64,000 nt of DNA from an uncultured Clostridia bacterium (GTDB taxonomy: Bacteria; Bacillota; Clostridia; UBA1381; UBA9506): assembly GCA_934438075.1 (NCBI GenBank), contig CAKSBF010000008.1:49660-113659 (forward strand). Reading direction: 5' to 3'. Positions 55,401 to 63,211 of this stretch are shown here, piece by piece (within the stretch, counting starts at the first letter, position 1; the number at the start of each line of letters is the position of its first letter). The notes under the pieces are model-generated. The model was not told where the DNA came from, searched no databases, and saw nothing but the letters and a program-made list of their open reading frames with translations. Position numbers and translations under genes: made by a program.

Positions 55401-56504
55401 GCACAGGCAGAACTGATGCTCCTGGATGTTTCAACTAACGGAGAGGGAGCGCTTGGCACAACTGTGCAGCTTCCTTATGGGACAACGGAGGCGAAGCTGT
55501 TTGTGGATGGCGTGACAAAATGCAGCTTACCGCTTGTGTGCGGCAGACCGTATGCAATGGATAAAATTGATGTATCGACGCTTAGTGCGGGAATACATAC
55601 CGCCAAACTGGAGACAAGCGATGCAGCGGGCAATCGGAAGAGTGCAATGGTGCGGTTTATGCTCAAAAAGTATAGCAGAAAAGTGCTGTATGAAAATGCG
55701 TTAACGGGATTTGACGGGGAAAGGAAGTATACGGATGACGGTTGGTTCTTCCAAAAAAAGGGAACGCTTAAATCCGCAACGGACGGTGCTGCATTGGTTT
55801 CGGATGGTTCATCTGAGCTTTGGATGGATTTTCGAACCGAAACGTCGGGCAAAGAGCATACAAGCGGAATTTTTGCGGTATCGTGCGAGGTAAAGTTTTC
55901 CTCTGTTTCCGGAGCATTGGTGTTTGAGTGTAAGAGTAATCAGGTAAATGATTGGTTTTTGCATGATAAGCTATTAATCTCAAACGGTCAGATATTGGGA
56001 GGCGGGCAGTACATGCCGGGTGATTGGATTCCCATTATACTGCTGGTGGATTTGGATTCGGGACTGTGCAGTATTAAAATTAACGAAAAATGGGTAATGT
56101 TTAATGAAACGGAGGCAGCGCATGCCATTGCCCTGTGTAAACTGCAATACACAACGACGGAGAAAGGGGCAGAATTTTCGTGCCGAAACTATTGTGCAGA
56201 AATGCTTACACCGCTTGCAGAGAGGGCATCGCTGACGGTAACTTGTGACAGCGGCACAGCACAGGTGCATGCTCGGATTCCGCAAACGGCAGAATATGCA
56301 GAGGAAAATATCACTATGTTTTTGGCGGTATATTCGGGAAAAGAGCTAAAATCTGTCCAATTTAAAAAGATGAAAGGCTCAGAACTTCTTTCCGTTGACT
56401 GGCTGGAGAGTTTTCCCGTGCCGCAAGGGACTCAATCGGTGAAAGCTATGCTTTGGAATGACAAATTTATGCCTCTTTGCAATTTTGCTTATGAAGGATA
56501 CTGA
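52419..56504 (+). CDS. Heparinase II/III-like polysaccharide lyase, second copy with a different C-terminus
   Basis: 1361 aa. A signal peptide (to ~27), one LamG-like domain (~30-215), copper-amine-oxidase-N-like repeats (~225-345), the toroid (~380-640) with RDNFSGVVGGGV and PDGGYYEGVGYAEY (~598), and the heparinase II/III sandwich with HDMLDLGSFMF and WAKDLGKDDY (~760-780). It is plainly a paralogue of 44020-48441 through the catalytic part. The C-terminus differs: an Ig-like domain, another LamG-like domain and the ~95-residue module ending LWNDKFMPL, with no discoidin domain. The two copies may act on different sites or lengths of the same polymer. GGAGGT lies 6 bases before ATG. Confidence 0.87.
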   Translation: MKRGISLLTAMLFLLPVNWLTSSVQAAEERVVYVSENFEESIGVAVSGYDGSITRETVSGGGVLHFSAPMGTSDSAYADIICPSLEAADNYVVEVRLKVNSLSGSGAYIGLFDAKTAVHPKWRIGSRVKQNGTICLNEKSVGRWKAGEWIRYSAVYNIKNGRCDVYINGVLTWDNIYVGTLRPSTLRIDIVNPSGEGDVDIYLDDLRIYSGTSPAADGSVMTKPDSIMDNYDAAQYALAEKEAYAVYSDYYYQNNTRKSYPSAAHRPMVSEGTVYVTGAFVHDVLGYEVAENGSTVTLSGVGSFSVIQKDNEVYLSLSEIASKLGKQFYYDERGIAVLSADEYEYRNSEHFIDMFDMADLIYRYLQFEHPSGERMMADIKRNVEGQHPRILYTSEDLAYIEEKSKTDLNWKLALARAKAEANVSMGLSASFTANCADSDKQMQARSFQEAVRKLAEGYLLTGNTVYADEAITYIETLCQWTSLGLSYSNLTTGHWAMGMAIGYDSFYNYMIKTEHGQETLELMRETVARLAFADSIRAYRGEGGAHWPVIRDNFSGVVGGGVMALALAMADETELFEEISYLLENVIKSNEIAVSLFYPDGGYYEGVGYAEYMLRNLVISTEALFHCCGTDYGLGSARGFSETGSLFVYLQTPEESFNFHDSTPGALSVSFPYWFGLRYGEYETAHQAWEQNHLRRAPMEALGLLYYNKMIDQSGAANTAEQPLDKYFSGIDTGSFRNSFHAVHPTFVGFHGGWTHLYHDMLDLGSFMFEADGVSWAKDLGKDDYNLPNYFADAGYQIYRKRPEGENCVVINPSADGNDYYGQRLDAYAGLLRMETSAAEALAILDLSEAYERDVTSYHRGYFFGDNRNTLTVQDEMSLKSSSEVYWFMHTPADIDIIDKNTAILTEGGKTLRVEVYSNASDFELLDMAPSPLPSSPTVPGQSNNAGIRKLAMHVGEASGDLVISVKLSPNREDYSAEQLTFLALKSWTVSHDEAQAELMLLDVSTNGEGALGTTVQLPYGTTEAKLFVDGVTKCSLPLVCGRPYAMDKIDVSTLSAGIHTAKLETSDAAGNRKSAMVRFMLKKYSRKVLYENALTGFDGERKYTDDGWFFQKKGTLKSATDGAALVSDGSSELWMDFRTETSGKEHTSGIFAVSCEVKFSSVSGALVFECKSNQVNDWFLHDKLLISNGQILGGGQYMPGDWIPIILLVDLDSGLCSIKINEKWVMFNETEAAHAIALCKLQYTTTEKGAEFSCRNYCAEMLTPLAERASLTVTCDSGTAQVHARIPQTAEYAEENITMFLAVYSGKELKSVQFKKMKGSELLSVDWLESFPVPQGTQSVKAMLWNDKFMPLCNFAYEGY

Positions 56505-56808
56505 TAAATTGCACTCAGAAAAAATATGAATTATAACGGGAATCAAGCGAAAAATTGCCTACATAGGCGGTGACAGCCGAGAACGTAAAGGGTATTCTTG
56601 CAGCGGTTATCAATGGTTCGTTGCTTGTTGCAAGAGAAAAAGACTGCTTTGTAAAATGATGCAAGATATTTAAACAGATATGACAAAGCGCTCTAAAATG
56701 GAACGCTATACCCATGATGTATATCGCTAATACCCGCACATTGAGGGAAAAACAGGTAAATCGGGAGATCGGATTGATTGGTTTCTCCCTCTCGGAATGG
56801 AGATTATT
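56505..56808 (+). other. 304-base gap between the second lyase and the GH106-like gene, with a possible gene relic
   Basis: No start, promoter or terminator is convincing. One frame reads KRKIAYIGGDSRE (about 56546-56585), like the N-terminus of a GH4-type or other Rossmann enzyme. Another frame reads ENVKGILAAVING, then stops. Short dyads GCCTA-CA-TAGGC (56559-56570) and GGGAGA...TCTCCC (56763-56789) are present. The lack of a continuous frame suggests decay, and chance is possible. Confidence 0.25.
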
Positions 56809-59142
56809 ATGAACGAGAAAATAAAAAACAGTTTCATTCATCCTTCAGAGGAGTTCAGTCCGATTCCGTTCTGGTTTTGGAATGACACTCTTTCGGAGAA
56901 CAAAATTTTACGGCAGATTCAGGATTTTTACGAAAAAGGGGTTAATGGCTTTGTCCTGCACCCCCGTATGGGCTTGCCGAAGGAACCGGAATACTTGTCA
57001 GAGAAATTTATGGCATTTGTTAAATGTGCTGTAAAGGAAGCACATCGCTTAGGAATGAGAGTCATTCTCTATGACGAGGGGATGTATCCTTCGGGTTCGG
57101 CGCATGGAATGGTAGTGGCCGAAAATGCGGAATATGCATCGCGCGGCTTGCGGATAGAGGAATCAAGCAACTCAGAGCCTGTGCTTTTTGATTATGAAGA
57201 ATTAGTTTGCAGCCTAACGGCGAAAAAGTGTGGAGACACTATTGAGCAGGGAAGTGTGAAGCGTTTTTCAGGCGGCAGGCTGCCGGAAAAGCATATTTTT
57301 TTGCACTTGATTTGCGGTTTTACGGGAGGCCATATCCGCGGCATTCATATTGGTGAGGATGATTGGGAAAATCCGCCGAAATCTGCAGATTTACTCAATC
57401 CTAATGCAACAGCATGTTTTCTGCGCTTGACACACGAGAAATATTACAAGGCACTTAAGGAATACTTTGGCAATACCGTGATTGCTATGTTTACCGATGA
57501 ACCATGCATTATGGGCCGCGATGGAGATGCGCGTATGGTGGCTTGGACAAACGGTTTTTTAGAAAAAGCGGAATCAAGAGGTATTACGGCAGAGCAGTTA
57601 CCCGCTTTGTGGTACGATATCGGTGAGCAAACCGATAAAATTCGCAGGTCGTTTGCAAAATTGCTGGAGTATGAATTGACAGAAAATTATTATCGTCCGA
57701 TTTCTGACTGGTGTGTATCACATGGAATTGCGCTTGCAGGTCATCCGGCGGAATCGGAGGATATAGGATTGCTTAGATGCTTTCAAATCCCGGGACAGGA
57801 TTTAATTTTTCGTCGTGTTGCGCCTGAAGAACACAAGGGGGTTTGCGGTGCAGAAACAACGCAGGCGAAGTGTACGTCGGATTTTGCACGCCACAGAGGT
57901 TTGCGTCGTAATTTAAATGAATGTTTTGCGTGCTGCGGCAAAAACAGCATTGATTGGTCATATACGGCCGATGATATGAAATGGATGATTGATTGGCTCA
58001 CTCTGCGCGGCGTTAACCTGCTTGTGCCGCATGCGTTCTTTTATTCTGTCCGCGGAGGAAGACGTTTTGGGGAACGTCCGCCGGATGTGGGTCCGAATAA
58101 TATCTGGTGGAAATATTACGGTTGGATTTCGTCATATATGAAAAGAATGTGTGCGATGATGACAGATAGTTTTAATACAGCGAGTGTTGCTATTTTGTGC
58201 GAATCGGATAGCTTGCCGCATAAATCGGCGCGCTGGTTGTATGAAAATCAAATTGAGTTTAATTATTTGGAAGAATCTCTCTTAGAAAGTGGCGCCGTTA
58301 CTGTGTCAAACGGTATGCTCCATATTAAAAGGCAACACTACAGTACGTTAATTATAGAAAAAGAATATCTTGTCAGTGATAAGGTGCGCACCTTTGCAGA
58401 GTCGGGCGGGCAAGTGATTGTCTGTCCCCAAAAGGCAGCTGATGCAGTGGAGTTTATCGCAAAAGATGCAATAATAACGCCGCAATCGCCCGACTTGCGC
58501 GTGAGCCATCTTGTAAAAGACGGTGAACATTTTTATGTCTTGGTTAACGAAGGAGAGCAAGAGATTTCGGGCATCCTTTCGATTTATGCATCGGATGAAA
58601 TTTATATTTTGGATGCATGGAAGGGAACGATTGAACCATATAACGGGATATCTATGCGCCTGCGCCGCAGAGAAAGCTTGATTTTGGCGGTTGGAGCCAA
58701 TCCTGAAAAGCGTACAGAAATTTGTTTTGGTATAAGTGCTAAAACAGAGAGGGAGATAAAACTTGAGCATTGGAGTGTTGCAGGAAGAGATGCGGCACTT
58801 GGCTCATGGACAGAAAAAGAGGAAACCAGAGATTTTTGCGGTACTATGACATACGAAACGGAATTTGAATGGAGTAACGATAAGGAAGAGTGCGTTATAA
58901 TGGATTTGGGAGAGGTACATGAGCAGGCAGAAGTGACAGTAAACGGCGAAACGGCAGGTTTTCGCCTATGGGCGCCGTATGAGTTTGACATTACACTGCT
59001 GCTTCAAAACGGGAAAAACAGCATAAAGGTTTCAGTAAGTAATACACAGGCAAATCGCTATACAAAGCATCGACTGCCGTCGGGACTATTTGGAGAAGTT
59101 GTTTTAAAATGCAGTAAGACGATTTGCAGTTTGCACGGGTGA
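56809..59142 (+). CDS. GH106-like glycoside hydrolase (alpha-L-rhamnosidase-related)
   Basis: About 777 aa, no signal peptide, so probably cytoplasmic. The N-terminal FSPIPFWFWND, GVNGFVLHPRMGLP, VILYDEGMYPSGSA and IAMFTDEPCI pattern is that of the GH106 rhamnosidase group barrel; the Asp/Glu in FTDEP and YDEG are candidate active-site acids. The C-terminal part (~640-777) ends in a galactose-binding-like jelly roll (DLGEVHEQAEVTVNGE, LWAPYEFDIT). It is shorter than many GH106 members. ATG at 56809 follows GGAG by 6 bases; ATG at 56797 overlaps the site. It likely trims imported oligosaccharides together with the GH88 enzyme. Confidence 0.78.
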   Translation: MNEKIKNSFIHPSEEFSPIPFWFWNDTLSENKILRQIQDFYEKGVNGFVLHPRMGLPKEPEYLSEKFMAFVKCAVKEAHRLGMRVILYDEGMYPSGSAHGMVVAENAEYASRGLRIEESSNSEPVLFDYEELVCSLTAKKCGDTIEQGSVKRFSGGRLPEKHIFLHLICGFTGGHIRGIHIGEDDWENPPKSADLLNPNATACFLRLTHEKYYKALKEYFGNTVIAMFTDEPCIMGRDGDARMVAWTNGFLEKAESRGITAEQLPALWYDIGEQTDKIRRSFAKLLEYELTENYYRPISDWCVSHGIALAGHPAESEDIGLLRCFQIPGQDLIFRRVAPEEHKGVCGAETTQAKCTSDFARHRGLRRNLNECFACCGKNSIDWSYTADDMKWMIDWLTLRGVNLLVPHAFFYSVRGGRRFGERPPDVGPNNIWWKYYGWISSYMKRMCAMMTDSFNTASVAILCESDSLPHKSARWLYENQIEFNYLEESLLESGAVTVSNGMLHIKRQHYSTLIIEKEYLVSDKVRTFAESGGQVIVCPQKAADAVEFIAKDAIITPQSPDLRVSHLVKDGEHFYVLVNEGEQEISGILSIYASDEIYILDAWKGTIEPYNGISMRLRRRESLILAVGANPEKRTEICFGISAKTEREIKLEHWSVAGRDAALGSWTEKEETRDFCGTMTYETEFEWSNDKEECVIMDLGEVHEQAEVTVNGETAGFRLWAPYEFDITLLLQNGKNSIKVSVSNTQANRYTKHRLPSGLFGEVVLKCSKTICSLHG

Positions 59143-59185
59143 TATAAGAAACGTCTATACAAACAAAACAATTTGGAGGGTACAT

Positions 59186-60304
59186 ATGGAAACGGGTAAA
59201 GCGTATCGAGAGATTCTGAATCAGGTTCATAAAAAATTATTGGCAAACGGTAAAAAATATGACAGCGTTTCGCCGAGTGCGGCGGCAAAGGACGGCATTT
59301 ACCGCATCAGTATGGGTCTGGACTGGACGGACAGCTTTTATGTCGGGATGTTGTGGCTGGATTGGATGAGAACAAAGGATCCCGCGATCAAGGCAAATAT
59401 TGACCTGCAGATGGCAGAGTTTGAGCAACGTTTCAAGCAATGCCGTGGTTTGGATAATCATGACATCGGCTTTTTGTACATTTTGTCAGCGGTTGCCGGA
59501 TACAAGCTGACGGGCTGCGAAAAATATCGTGATATTGGTATTCGTGCGGCAAAGCTGTTGGCAAAGCGTTATCACCCGGAGGCAAAGTTTATCCAAGCAT
59601 GGGGAGATCCAAATGGACGGGAAAATTACCGTTTAATCATTGATTGCATGCTCAATATTCCGATATTGTACTGGGCTGCGGAGGAGACGGGAGACAAAGA
59701 GCTTTATGATATTGCATATCAACATGCATTGACGACCGGTGAAGTGATTTTCCGCGAGGATTATTCTACCTACCATACTTATTATTTTGATTATGATACC
59801 GGTAAGCCGCTTTACGGCAAGACAAAGCAGGGAGCCGGAGACGATACAACATGGTCCAGAGGCCAGGCGTGGGCAATTTATGGATTTGCACTGAGTTACC
59901 GCTATACAAAAGATGAACGGTTTTTAACTGCGGCTGAAAATGCAGCAGATTATTTTCTGGCGCACCTGCCGAAGAATCAGGTTGCCTATTGGGATTTGTG
60001 CTTTTCAGACGGAGATGACGAGCCGCGCGATACCTCGGCTGCGGCTATAGCGGTCTGCGGAATGCTGGAAATTGATACGCATCTCGTCGGAGAAAGTAAA
60101 TACCGCAGTCATGCGGAGGAAATTCTTCATTCTTTATATGAAAATTATTTTTCTTCCGAGGAGAGGGAATCGCTTTTGGATCATGCAGTGTATTCCATTC
60201 CGGATCATGTTGGCATTGACGAAGCGTGCATTTGGGGAGACTACTACTTTACAGAGGCATTGAGCCGTCTGGTCTGCGGGCGGGATTTTATCTTGTTCTG
60301 GTAG
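59186..60304 (+). CDS. GH88 unsaturated glucuronyl hydrolase
   Basis: 372 aa, alpha/alpha-barrel, cytoplasmic. It removes the 4,5-unsaturated uronic acid that polysaccharide lyases leave at the non-reducing end, by hydrating the double bond. Conserved acids are visible: Asp in NHDIGF (~93) and the catalytic-type Asp in IIDCMLNIP (~153), plus WSRGQAWAIYG (~223-233) and ACIWGDYYFTEAL near the end, all GH88 hallmarks. Length is standard. It is the last gene of operon 2 and strongly supports a lyase role for the two heparinase-like proteins. GGAGGG lies 7 bases before ATG. Confidence 0.93.
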   Translation: METGKAYREILNQVHKKLLANGKKYDSVSPSAAAKDGIYRISMGLDWTDSFYVGMLWLDWMRTKDPAIKANIDLQMAEFEQRFKQCRGLDNHDIGFLYILSAVAGYKLTGCEKYRDIGIRAAKLLAKRYHPEAKFIQAWGDPNGRENYRLIIDCMLNIPILYWAAEETGDKELYDIAYQHALTTGEVIFREDYSTYHTYYFDYDTGKPLYGKTKQGAGDDTTWSRGQAWAIYGFALSYRYTKDERFLTAAENAADYFLAHLPKNQVAYWDLCFSDGDDEPRDTSAAAIAVCGMLEIDTHLVGESKYRSHAEEILHSLYENYFSSEERESLLDHAVYSIPDHVGIDEACIWGDYYFTEALSRLVCGRDFILFW

Positions 60305-60410
60305 AAGTAACGATAAATGGTGGTTTTGTGAAGGTGCGGTGGCTGAAATGCCCACAAAATAAAACGGTCGGATATGTCGAATTAAGCGGCTAAAAATGAA
60401 TATCTCAATC

Positions 60411-60450
60411 AAAAGCACTTATTTTCAATCACGAGAGTAAGTGCTTTTTC
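60411..60450 (+). terminator. Rho-independent terminator of operon 2
   Basis: A 10-bp stem AAAGCACTTA/TAAGTGCTTT with a 16-base loop runs into TTTTTC, ~110 bases after the GH88 stop. Confidence 0.75.
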
Positions 60451-60624
60451 GTATTTAAAAAGCAAAGACATAATAATTTATAAAGAATGTTGACGAACGG
60501 ATTTGAAAATTACTTCTGTATTTTTTCAAGTTGATTTTTAGAATGGATATAGAAACATATAGCGGCAAAGATAAATGCGGCATGGACAGAAGGGACAGAC
60601 TGAACAGACGACACAGAGAATATA

Positions 60625-60653
60625 TTGCAATTACTTCTACAATATGTTATACT
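60625..60653 (+). promoter_or_regulatory. Candidate promoter, upstream of the SWIM protein gene
   Basis: TTGCAA, a 17-base spacer and TATACT (60648-60653). It lies ~45 bases before a second candidate, in a 290-base region otherwise without genes. Confidence 0.45.
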
Positions 60654-60670
60654 TTGATTGAGCACTGTCC

Positions 60671-60699
60671 GTTTTTACACCCACTAAACTTGGTATAAT
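60671..60699 (+). promoter_or_regulatory. Candidate extended -10 promoter for the SWIM/WYL gene group
   Basis: TGGTATAAT gives an extended TG plus a perfect TATAAT (60694-60699); the -35 region (GTTTTT at 17 bases) is weak. The gene starts 45 bases downstream. Confidence 0.55.
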
Positions 60700-60743
60700 G
60701 ACTACAATAAATCAATTATATTAGTTTTTGGAGGTAGAAAGCT

Positions 60744-61562
60744 ATGAAAAAATATCCCATTGGCTTTCATACGAGAATAAACAAAGAACCTGAAAAAGAA
60801 ACACCGGTAACAACTTATCAGGAAACGATTCAACCTAAGAAATCTGTGGTTCAGGTGTATTTTCCTCACAGAGGTATGGGCTGGGCATATTATAACGACA
60901 GTTTTGATTTGAAGGTTGGCGACTTTGTTTATGTTGAAGGTAAGCTTGAAGGCTATCGCGGACAGGTTACGGAAGTTAATTATTCTTTCAAGATTAAAGT
61001 TTCTGATTACAAAAAAGTTATCGCTGTGATTGATACCAATGTTAAGGGCGACTTCTACCTTGCCGGTTCGCACATTGTCAGCTTTGACAGAAATGCAATT
61101 CCTTTTTCAAAAGTTCTTACCTGGTTCAAGGCTCCTGAAAATGATGAGGAGTATGTAAGCGGCAATGATGATACATTCAGCTTTTCTCTTGACAATTTAT
61201 CAGAGATGAAAATTGAGCGTGTGTCAGCTGATCGCGGATATGATTATTATATGGAAAACAGAGTTGGTTTTGTTGAGATAGACGGAACACGTGGTCACGC
61301 CATTGTAGAAGGCAGCGAAAACTATGAAATTGAATTTGATTGCTTTGATGGCGAAATCTCAAACCTAAAATGTTCCTGTTTTTGCAGCGGTGCCTGCAAG
61401 CATGAATTTGCTGCAATGCTCCAGCTTAAGGAATCTCTCGAACTCATAACCGAAAACTATGAAGATGAATACAACGGCTACTTTGCGCTAATCAGCAAGA
61501 ATGTATTTATGAATACGGTTATGAACAAAAAAGTGTCTGGTAAAATCAGTCTGGGAGTGTAA
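60744..61562 (+). CDS. SWIM zinc-finger protein
   Basis: 272 aa. The zinc-binding motif CSCFCSGACKH (about residues 212-222) fits the SWIM pattern CxC...CxH. The N-terminal ~70 residues (FPHRGMGWAYYN, VGDFVYVEG, YRGQVTEV) look like a small beta barrel, faintly like the PriA N-terminal domain. SWIM proteins bind nucleic acids or proteins, often next to helicases, but no helicase is present here. GGAGGT lies before the ATG. It leads a compact group ending in a WYL regulator and an integrase remnant, which suggests mobile-element cargo. Confidence 0.82.
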   Translation: MKKYPIGFHTRINKEPEKETPVTTYQETIQPKKSVVQVYFPHRGMGWAYYNDSFDLKVGDFVYVEGKLEGYRGQVTEVNYSFKIKVSDYKKVIAVIDTNVKGDFYLAGSHIVSFDRNAIPFSKVLTWFKAPENDEEYVSGNDDTFSFSLDNLSEMKIERVSADRGYDYYMENRVGFVEIDGTRGHAIVEGSENYEIEFDCFDGEISNLKCSCFCSGACKHEFAAMLQLKESLELITENYEDEYNGYFALISKNVFMNTVMNKKVSGKISLGV

Positions 61563-61564
61563 TA

Positions 61565-61624
61565 ATGGCTTTTTACGACTTTGAGGAATATGATGAATTC
61601 CTTGATGACTTTGATGGAGAATAA
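61565..61624 (+). CDS. Tiny acidic ORF (19 aa)
   Basis: It begins two bases after the SWIM gene stop with MAFYDFEEYDEF and ends in FDGE; 10 of 19 residues are Asp or Glu. It has no clear ribosome binding site of its own, but could be translated by reinitiation. It may be noise. The strongly acidic make-up is unusual. Confidence 0.25.
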   Translation: MAFYDFEEYDEFLDDFDGE

Positions 61625-61629
61625 AAGAC

Positions 61630-61995
61630 ATGGTTAAATTTCTATTAAAAACAAGGGACGAGAACACCCTTGCATACGAATATTTTCCCGAAGGAGATAT
61701 TGAATCAAAGGCAGGTATCATAATTTTTGATATAAATTTAAAGACAATAACTGTTGATGTCCCTGCAGAAAAAGATTTTTTGAGTGGCACAACGGCAAAA
61801 GAATTAAACGAAATGCGTGATGCCATTAACCGGATGCGAATTGAAAACGGAGAACCGGAACTAACAGAAGATGAATTGCCCATCGCAACCGAAGATGAAT
61901 TATGGTATTGGTATGGCGATCATGCAATTAATAGTATTTGGAAAGCTTTTCGTGAAGGAAAAGAACTCCCCGAAGGTACTGTGATGTGGTATTAA
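61630..61995 (+). CDS. Hypothetical acidic protein
   Basis: 121 aa, not recognised. It has a beta-rich N-terminal half (IIIFDINLKTITVDV) and an acidic helical C-terminal half ending in WYWYGDHAINSIWK and ELPEGTVMWY. GGAG overlaps the end of the tiny ORF 9 bases before the ATG. It is probably cotranscribed with the SWIM gene. Confidence 0.65.
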   Translation: MVKFLLKTRDENTLAYEYFPEGDIESKAGIIIFDINLKTITVDVPAEKDFLSGTTAKELNEMRDAINRMRIENGEPELTEDELPIATEDELWYWYGDHAINSIWKAFREGKELPEGTVMWY

Positions 61996-62023
61996 GTATG
62001 AGTTTATAGCGGTGTCGCTAATC

Positions 62024-62185
62024 ATGAAGAAAAGTCAAGATGTTTATACGGAACCTAAAATTTTGCATTTAGATAATTGTACTGTCAGAGTACTCAGACC
62101 AATTCTTACAGACGAAGAGTGTGAACGTAGAATGGAAAGAATAAAAAAGGTGGCTGCGAAACTTTTCATGTCAACGACTAAGTAA
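62024..62185 (+). CDS. Small ORF (53 aa) of the type found next to recombinases in clostridial mobile elements
   Basis: It reads MKKSQDVYTEPKILHLDN and then VRVLRPILTDEECERRMERI, ending in a basic helix. The make-up resembles short ORFs commonly seen just before site-specific recombinases in clostridial integrative elements; this is from memory of the pattern, not a search. No strong ribosome binding site precedes its ATG. It sits 15 bases before the WYL gene. Confidence 0.5.
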   Translation: MKKSQDVYTEPKILHLDNCTVRVLRPILTDEECERRMERIKKVAAKLFMSTTK

Positions 62186-62200
62186 GTCAGGAGGTTCAAA

Positions 62201-63199
62201 ATGAAACTATCACATCAAAAACTTAAAATGATGTATCTGGCAAAGATACTTATGGAGCAGACCGATGAGGAGCATACAATCACTGTGCCTGAAATGATTG
62301 CTGAGCTTTCAAAGCTTGGCATTTCTGCCGAACGCAAAAGTATTTATGATGACCTTGAATACCTGCAGCTGTTCGGGCTTGATATCTGCTCAAACAAAAC
62401 TCGTACAACCAATTACTATATTGCAAGCCGTGAGTTTGAACTTCCAGAACTTAAACTGCTGGTTGACAGCGTCCAGTCATCAAAGTTTATTACCCGTAAA
62501 AAGAGTATGGAGCTTATCTCGAAAATCGAAATGCTTACAAGCCGCGAGAATGCGAAAAAGCTCCAGAGACAGGTGTTTATCACTAATCGTGTAAAGACAG
62601 TCAATGAGCAGATCTATTACAATGTTGATAAAATTCATGAGGCTATCGCGGCGAATAAGCAGATTACTTTTAAATATTTTAACCTTGATGTAAATAAGAA
62701 AAAGGTGTATCGCAAGGACGGCGGTTTATATACAGAATCACCCGTCGCTCTGACGTGGGATGACGAAAACTACTATCTCATTACATACAAAGAAAAGTAC
62801 GACAACTACACCCATTATCGTGTTGACAAAATGGAAATGATTGAACTTACGGAAGATGATAGAATTCTATCAGACAAACCATTCGATTTATCAACCTATT
62901 CAAAGACGATGTTCCAGATGTTCAGTGGTGAAGAAACGGATGTTTCAATTGAGTTTGATAATGAACTTGTTGGTGTTGTATTTGACAGATTCGGCACAGA
63001 TATCCCGATTATCAAAAAGGATGAAGACCATTTCATCTGCCACGTTAAAGTTGCAGTCAGTCCGCACTTCCTATCTTGGATTATGAGCTTTGGCAAACGG
63101 GCAAAAATCATATCTCCAGACTATGTGGCCCACGAAATGCATCAGCTCGCCAGAGATATAACTGAAATTTATGAAAAACAGAGCCAATCCTACAGATGA
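62201..63199 (+). CDS. WYL-domain transcriptional regulator
   Basis: 332 aa. An N-terminal winged helix (~1-75; VPEMIAELSKLGISAERKSIYDD) and a WYL domain (~140-235; ITFKYFNLD, SPVALTWDDENYYLITY, HYRVDKM) are followed by the WCX C-terminal extension (~240-330). WYL regulators bind nucleic acids or nucleotides and often control mobile-element or defence genes. AGGAGG lies 7 bases before the ATG. The stop is 12 bases before the truncated integrase frame. Confidence 0.92.
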   Translation: MKLSHQKLKMMYLAKILMEQTDEEHTITVPEMIAELSKLGISAERKSIYDDLEYLQLFGLDICSNKTRTTNYYIASREFELPELKLLVDSVQSSKFITRKKSMELISKIEMLTSRENAKKLQRQVFITNRVKTVNEQIYYNVDKIHEAIAANKQITFKYFNLDVNKKKVYRKDGGLYTESPVALTWDDENYYLITYKEKYDNYTHYRVDKMEMIELTEDDRILSDKPFDLSTYSKTMFQMFSGEETDVSIEFDNELVGVVFDRFGTDIPIIKKDEDHFICHVKVAVSPHFLSWIMSFGKRAKIISPDYVAHEMHQLARDITEIYEKQSQSYR

Positions 63200-63211
63200 G
63201 TACCCGCATTT

